Assembly: GCA_041552055.1 (NCBI GenBank)
Contig: JBFELO010000035.1
Span: 1 to 35,812, forward strand
DNA: 35,812 nt
Direction: 5' to 3'
Origin: JBFELO01 sp041552055
Lineage (GTDB): Bacteria; Acidobacteriota; Thermoanaerobaculia; Thermoanaerobaculales; Sulfomarinibacteraceae
In this document: one piece after another, positions 32,283-35,812 of the stretch
How the letters are laid out: the number at the start of each line of letters is the position of its first letter
Numbering within the stretch: position 1 is the stretch's first letter
Position numbers and translations under genes: made by a program
The notes under the pieces: model-generated
Database searches by the model: none
Told to the model about the DNA's origin: nothing
The model's input: the letters and a program-made list of their open reading frames with translations, nothing else

Positions 32283-33350
32283 TCAGATCCAGCCCCTGCG
32301 GCGGAAGTAGACGAGCAGGGCCGCGGCGACCGCGGCCATCACCACCAGCGCGACGGGGTAGCCCCAGTACCAGCCGAGCTCCGGCATGTTGAACGGGCTC
32401 ACGCCCGGGTCGAAGTTCATGCCGTACAGACCGGCGATGAACGACAGCGGGATGAAGATCGTGGCGATGATCGTGAGGACCTTCATGACCTCGTTCATCC
32501 TGTTCGATACGCTGGAGAGGTACAGGTCCATCAGCGAAGACACCATTTCGCGCAACGTCTCGACAATGTCCACCGCCATGGTCGCGTGGTCGGCCACGTC
32601 CCGCAGGTAGAGCCGGGCCTCGTCGCTGATCAGGTCGCTGTCCCCGCGCTGCATGCCGTTGAGCATGTCGCGCAGCGGCCACAGCGATCTTCGCAGCAGG
32701 AGAAGGTCGCGCTTCAGGAGGTGCAGCGCGCCGAGATCGTTGGCCGTCGGCGTGTCCAGCAGGGAGCTCTCGATCTCCTCGAGCCGGTCCCCGATACCCT
32801 CCAGCACTGGAAACAAATGATCCACCGCCGTGTCGAGCAGGGCGTAGGCGAGGTATGAAGGTCCACCTCCCCGGATGCGCGGCCTGCCGCCACGGAGCCG
32901 AGCGCGGACTGGTTCGAAAAGCTCGCTTCGCCGTTCGCGCACCGACAGCAGAAGGTCGGGTTGAAGCACGAGGCTGATCTGGTCCTTGACGAGGTCGCCG
33001 GTTTCCTGGTCGATGAAGAAATGATCGACGACGCCGAACAACGAGTTCTCGAACTCCTCGACCTTTGGTCGCTGCCCGACGTTGATGACGTCCTCGAGCG
33101 CCAGCGGATGGATCGACAGCCGCCGGCCGAGCTCGGAGATAACGTCGACGTCGTGTCCTTCGACGTCGAGCCACAGGCTCTTTCCAGCTTCCGGCTGGGG
33201 GAGATTCTGAGGGCTCTCCAGCTCGGATTCGTGCAGGGTCTCGAGGTTGTATCGCGCGAGCCGCATCCGGATCGGCTCCAGCGGGGGCTCGCCCTCTGCC
33301 AATGTACCGGGCGCGGTGCCCGGAGTGTGGCGTCGCCAAAACAGCTGCAT
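32283..33350 (-). CDS. corA: CorA-family magnesium/cobalt transporter
   Basis: A 355-residue CorA-family channel. The cytoplasmic funnel domain includes HPLALEDVINVGQRPKVEEF and a long helix (LMDLYLSSVSNRMNEVMKVL). Two C-terminal transmembrane helices follow, LTIIATIFIPLSFIAGLYGMNF with the GMN signature and VALVVMAAVAAALLVYF, ending in the positively charged FRRRGWI. The start at 33350 was chosen because GGAGGACGAC precedes it directly; an upstream start at 33455 would add a non-conserved leader. A second, unrelated magnesium transporter (MgtE) is encoded 9 kb away. It is divergent from the S9 peptidase. Confidence 0.95.
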   Translation of the reverse strand: MQLFWRRHTPGTAPGTLAEGEPPLEPIRMRLARYNLETLHESELESPQNLPQPEAGKSLWLDVEGHDVDVISELGRRLSIHPLALEDVINVGQRPKVEEFENSLFGVVDHFFIDQETGDLVKDQISLVLQPDLLLSVRERRSELFEPVRARLRGGRPRIRGGGPSYLAYALLDTAVDHLFPVLEGIGDRLEEIESSLLDTPTANDLGALHLLKRDLLLLRRSLWPLRDMLNGMQRGDSDLISDEARLYLRDVADHATMAVDIVETLREMVSSLMDLYLSSVSNRMNEVMKVLTIIATIFIPLSFIAGLYGMNFDPGVSPFNMPELGWYWGYPVALVVMAAVAAALLVYFRRRGWI

Positions 33351-33540
33351 GTCGTCCTCCGAAGTACCCTGCACCGCGACTGCGAAACGGGTAGTATCAC
33401 CGGGCACAGTATAGGTCGTTCGTGCCGTGCCGATCGCGATCCGGTGCGCGATCATCTCGCCGGGTCAGCGGCGCCCCCCCCACGAAAGTACAGGGTAGAA
33501 TCGTCGAGCTGAAATTTGAAGTTTCGCAGAAGGAGGGATC

Positions 33541-35673
33541 ATGTTGCGCTCATTCTCGCCGCCCGTACACTTCCGGATAGGGGTTCTGATCTTCGCTGGG
33601 GTGCTGATGGTCGGAGCCGCGTCGACCGTCGGGGAGGCGGCGGGCCTGACCTTCGAACAGCTGGCCGCGATGAGATCGGTGCGGGAGGTCGAGATCTCGC
33701 CCGACGGCGGGACGATCGCCTACACGCTCCGCGTACCGCGGCGGGCCGGGGTGGACGAGGACGGCGCGGAGTGGCGCGAGCTCCACGTCATCGACGTCAT
33801 GGACGGCATCGATCGGACCTATATCGGAGGCAAAAACAGCGTTTCCCGAATTCGGTTCACTCCAGACGGCGAGCAGATCACCTACCTCGCGGAACGAGAG
33901 GGGGACGAACACGATACGTTGTGGGCGATCCCGCTGGCCGGCGGGGAGTCCCGGAGGCTGGTGTCGTTCGATACCGCGATCAAGGAGTATCGGGTTTCCC
34001 CGGACGGGACCACGGTGGCCTTTGTAGCCAAGGAGCCGAAGTCCGAGAGTCGTGAGGAGGCGCACGACAAGGGATATTCGCAGGAGGTCTTCGAGGAGGA
34101 CTGGCTGCCCAGCCGGGTCTGGCTGACGGCGATGCCGCCGGTTGATCCGCCGGTGGTCGATCCGTCGGCAAAGGAAGAGCAAGAAGAAGAGGACGACGAA
34201 CCTCGCGCGCTGCCCCTCGAGGGCTCGGCATTCAACGTGCGCTGGAGCCCGGACGGACTGCACCTGGCGGTGGATCTCGCCCCGACTCCACTCATCGATG
34301 ACCGCTACATGCACCGTCGTGTGCACGTCGTCGATGCGAGCACCGGCGAGGTGAGGGCCCGTTTCGACAACCCCGGCAAGCTCGGCGACTTCGGATTCAG
34401 TCCGGACGGTGCTCGGGTCGCCATGGTCTCGGCTGCCGATCCGAACGACCCCGCCGCCGGGCGGCTGATGGTGGCGCCGGCGGGCGGTGGCGATCCGGTC
34501 GACCTGTTGCCGGGGCTCGAGGGACACATCAAGGCCTTTGCGTGGCGGGACCCTGCGACCCTCGTGTTCCTGTCGGACGAGGGCGAGGAAACGCGTCTCG
34601 CGACGGTCGGCGTCGACGGCGATGGAGAGACGAGCCATCTCATCTCAGGCGTGGAGGAGGGCGGCGTGCGGGTGCCGGTCATGACCGGGCTCAGCGTCTC
34701 TAGTGGTGGGGACCTTCTCGCGCTCGTCGGTGAGTCACCGGTCCACGCAGGCGAGGTTTACACCATGGCCCTCCGCGAGAAGGTGCCGCGCCGGATCACG
34801 GACAGCAACCCGTGGCTGCGCGACGTACGGCTTGCTCCGCAGGAGGTGTTTCGCCACCAGGCGCGGGATGGGCTCGAGCTGTCGGGTGTGCTGATCCGTC
34901 CCCTGGACGCTGGCGACGGACCGGCCCCCCTCATCCTCTCGGTCCACGGGGGGCCCGAGGGTCACCGCAGGAACGGATGGCTGACGGTCTACTATGCTCC
35001 CGGCCAGCTCGCGGCGGCGCGCGGCTATGCCGTGTTCTACCCCAACTACCGCGGCAGCACCGGCCGCGGGGTGGCGTTCTCCAAGCTGGGCCAGGGAGAC
35101 GCGGCAGGCGCGGAGTTCGACGATCTGGTGGACGCCGTCGATGCGCTCGCGGCGGCAGGGATCGTCGATCCGGACCGGGTCGGGGTCACCGGCGGGTCTT
35201 ACGGCGGCTATGCGACCGGCTGGCTGGCGACCCGGTACAGCGAACGGTTCCGGGCGGGGGTGATGTTCGTCGGCATCAGCAACAAGGTCAGCAAGGGCAT
35301 GACCACCGAGATTCCGGTCGAGGACATCATGGTCCACACGCGGTTCCAGCCGTACACCCGCTGGCAGTTCAGCCTCGAGCGGAGTCCCATCTACCACGTC
35401 GAAAAGTGCCGTACGCCACTCCTCATCGCCGGGGGGACGGACGACAGCAGGGTCCACCCGTCACAGAGCCTACAGCTGTATCGGGCGCTCAAGCTGATCG
35501 GCAAGGCTCCTGTCCGGTACGTGCGCTATCCAGGCGAGGAGCATGGCAACGCGAGGGCGGCCGCGCGGGACGACTATGCCCGTCGGCTCGTGCGGTGGAT
35601 GGACCACTTCGTCGTGCAGGGGAACACGGACCTCCCACCGTGGGAACTGGAGAACTCTCACGCCGAGGAGTGA
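33541..35673 (+). CDS. Exported S9 prolyl-oligopeptidase-family serine peptidase
   Basis: A 710-residue S9 peptidase. A signal peptide occupies about residues 1-33 (hydrophobic IGVLIFAGVLMVGAAS). The N-terminal beta-propeller shows repeated SPDGG/TPDGE/SPDGT/SPDGL turns. The alpha/beta hydrolase domain holds the catalytic Ser near residue 552 in GGSYGGYATG, Asp near 633 in GGTDDSRVHP, and His near 667 in PGEEHGNARA. A highly acidic linker lies around residues 208-224 (KEEQEEEDDEP) within the propeller. It probably degrades oligopeptides in the periplasm (dipeptidyl- or acylaminoacyl-peptidase type). The ATG at 33541 follows AGAAGGAGGGATC. Hairpins follow the stop. Confidence 0.95.
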   Translation: MLRSFSPPVHFRIGVLIFAGVLMVGAASTVGEAAGLTFEQLAAMRSVREVEISPDGGTIAYTLRVPRRAGVDEDGAEWRELHVIDVMDGIDRTYIGGKNSVSRIRFTPDGEQITYLAEREGDEHDTLWAIPLAGGESRRLVSFDTAIKEYRVSPDGTTVAFVAKEPKSESREEAHDKGYSQEVFEEDWLPSRVWLTAMPPVDPPVVDPSAKEEQEEEDDEPRALPLEGSAFNVRWSPDGLHLAVDLAPTPLIDDRYMHRRVHVVDASTGEVRARFDNPGKLGDFGFSPDGARVAMVSAADPNDPAAGRLMVAPAGGGDPVDLLPGLEGHIKAFAWRDPATLVFLSDEGEETRLATVGVDGDGETSHLISGVEEGGVRVPVMTGLSVSSGGDLLALVGESPVHAGEVYTMALREKVPRRITDSNPWLRDVRLAPQEVFRHQARDGLELSGVLIRPLDAGDGPAPLILSVHGGPEGHRRNGWLTVYYAPGQLAAARGYAVFYPNYRGSTGRGVAFSKLGQGDAAGAEFDDLVDAVDALAAAGIVDPDRVGVTGGSYGGYATGWLATRYSERFRAGVMFVGISNKVSKGMTTEIPVEDIMVHTRFQPYTRWQFSLERSPIYHVEKCRTPLLIAGGTDDSRVHPSQSLQLYRALKLIGKAPVRYVRYPGEEHGNARAAARDDYARRLVRWMDHFVVQGNTDLPPWELENSHAEE

Positions 35674-35680
35674 GGGGATG

Positions 35681-35732
35681 GCCACCCGCTTCGCGGGCTG
35701 GGTCTGTGGGGATGGCCGGCCGCTCCGCGGCC
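35681..35732 (+). terminator. Tandem hairpins after the S9 peptidase
   Basis: Two small stem-loops, CCCGC-TTC-GCGGG (35685-35697) and GGCCGC-TCC-GCGGCC (35718-35732), lie in a direct duplication of GGGGATGGCC. They follow the stop codon closely and may end transcription or protect the mRNA end. No T tract follows. Confidence 0.4.
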
Positions 35733-35773
35733 TGGGGTTGAGGGGGGGAAGGAGACCTCGACGAGGCCTCGAC

Positions 35774-35804
35774 CCCTCATTCCCTCATTCCCTCATTCCC
35801 TCAT
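35774..35804. repeat. CCCTCATT octamer tandem repeat
   Basis: Almost four copies of CCCTCATT (the last ends CAT-C) stand in tandem at the right edge of the window. The array may continue beyond it. Confidence 0.8.
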
Positions 35805-35812
35805 CCCCCGGG

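Overview
The window is GC-rich bacterial chromosome carrying about 22 protein genes, with no rRNA, tRNA, CRISPR array, transposase or phage gene that I can see. A cytosolic Ser/Thr kinase followed by a TolB-like domain and TPRs, many exported peptidases and amidohydrolases (paired amidohydrolases, penicillin acylase, S9 peptidase, Tat-signal TldD) and strong GGAGG ribosome binding sites suggest an Acidobacteriota-like organism, perhaps Thermoanaerobaculia or Vicinamibacteria. That placement is inferred from gene style, not from a marker gene.

Left part (1-14358): two exported amidohydrolases, one apparently without its metal ligands; a repeat-rich spacer; a secreted penicillin acylase; a ferritin-like protein between tracts of degenerate G-rich hexamers; the kinase; an RlmL-like RNA methyltransferase; and a divergent tldD-tldE pair whose TldD has a Tat signal.

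Centre (14402-25058, minus strand): a sigma54 activator with a degenerate receiver domain; a tightly overlapping five-gene operon (a 101-residue orphan protein, a threonine-synthase-like PLP enzyme, a DUF1611/DgcN-like protein, a PP-loop ATPase fused to a creatininase-like amidohydrolase, and a dipeptide epimerase/DgcA-like enolase) that points to D-glutamate or glutamyl-peptide chemistry; and an operon of a SpoIIE-type phosphatase, a UPF0316 membrane protein and MgtE.

Right part (25448-35673): a four-gene operon on the plus strand with overlapping stops and starts (N-formylglutamate amidohydrolase family, QEGLA/DUF1704 metallopeptidase, glutathione-synthetase-like ATP-grasp ligase, GT2-type glycosyltransferase), then MscS, bacterioferritin and CorA on the minus strand, and an exported S9 prolyl-oligopeptidase-type enzyme.

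The most striking observation is regulatory. Three near-consensus sigma54 (-24/-12) promoters precede the phosphatase-MgtE operon, the QEGLA/ATP-grasp operon and the D-glutamate-type operon. The first two point outward from a shared 47-bp near-perfect palindrome that sits at enhancer distance from both, and a sigma54 activator gene is encoded in the same window. I propose a small sigma54 regulon joining glutamate/peptide ligase-hydrolase chemistry to phosphatase signalling and magnesium transport. Its chemistry is not described as far as I know.
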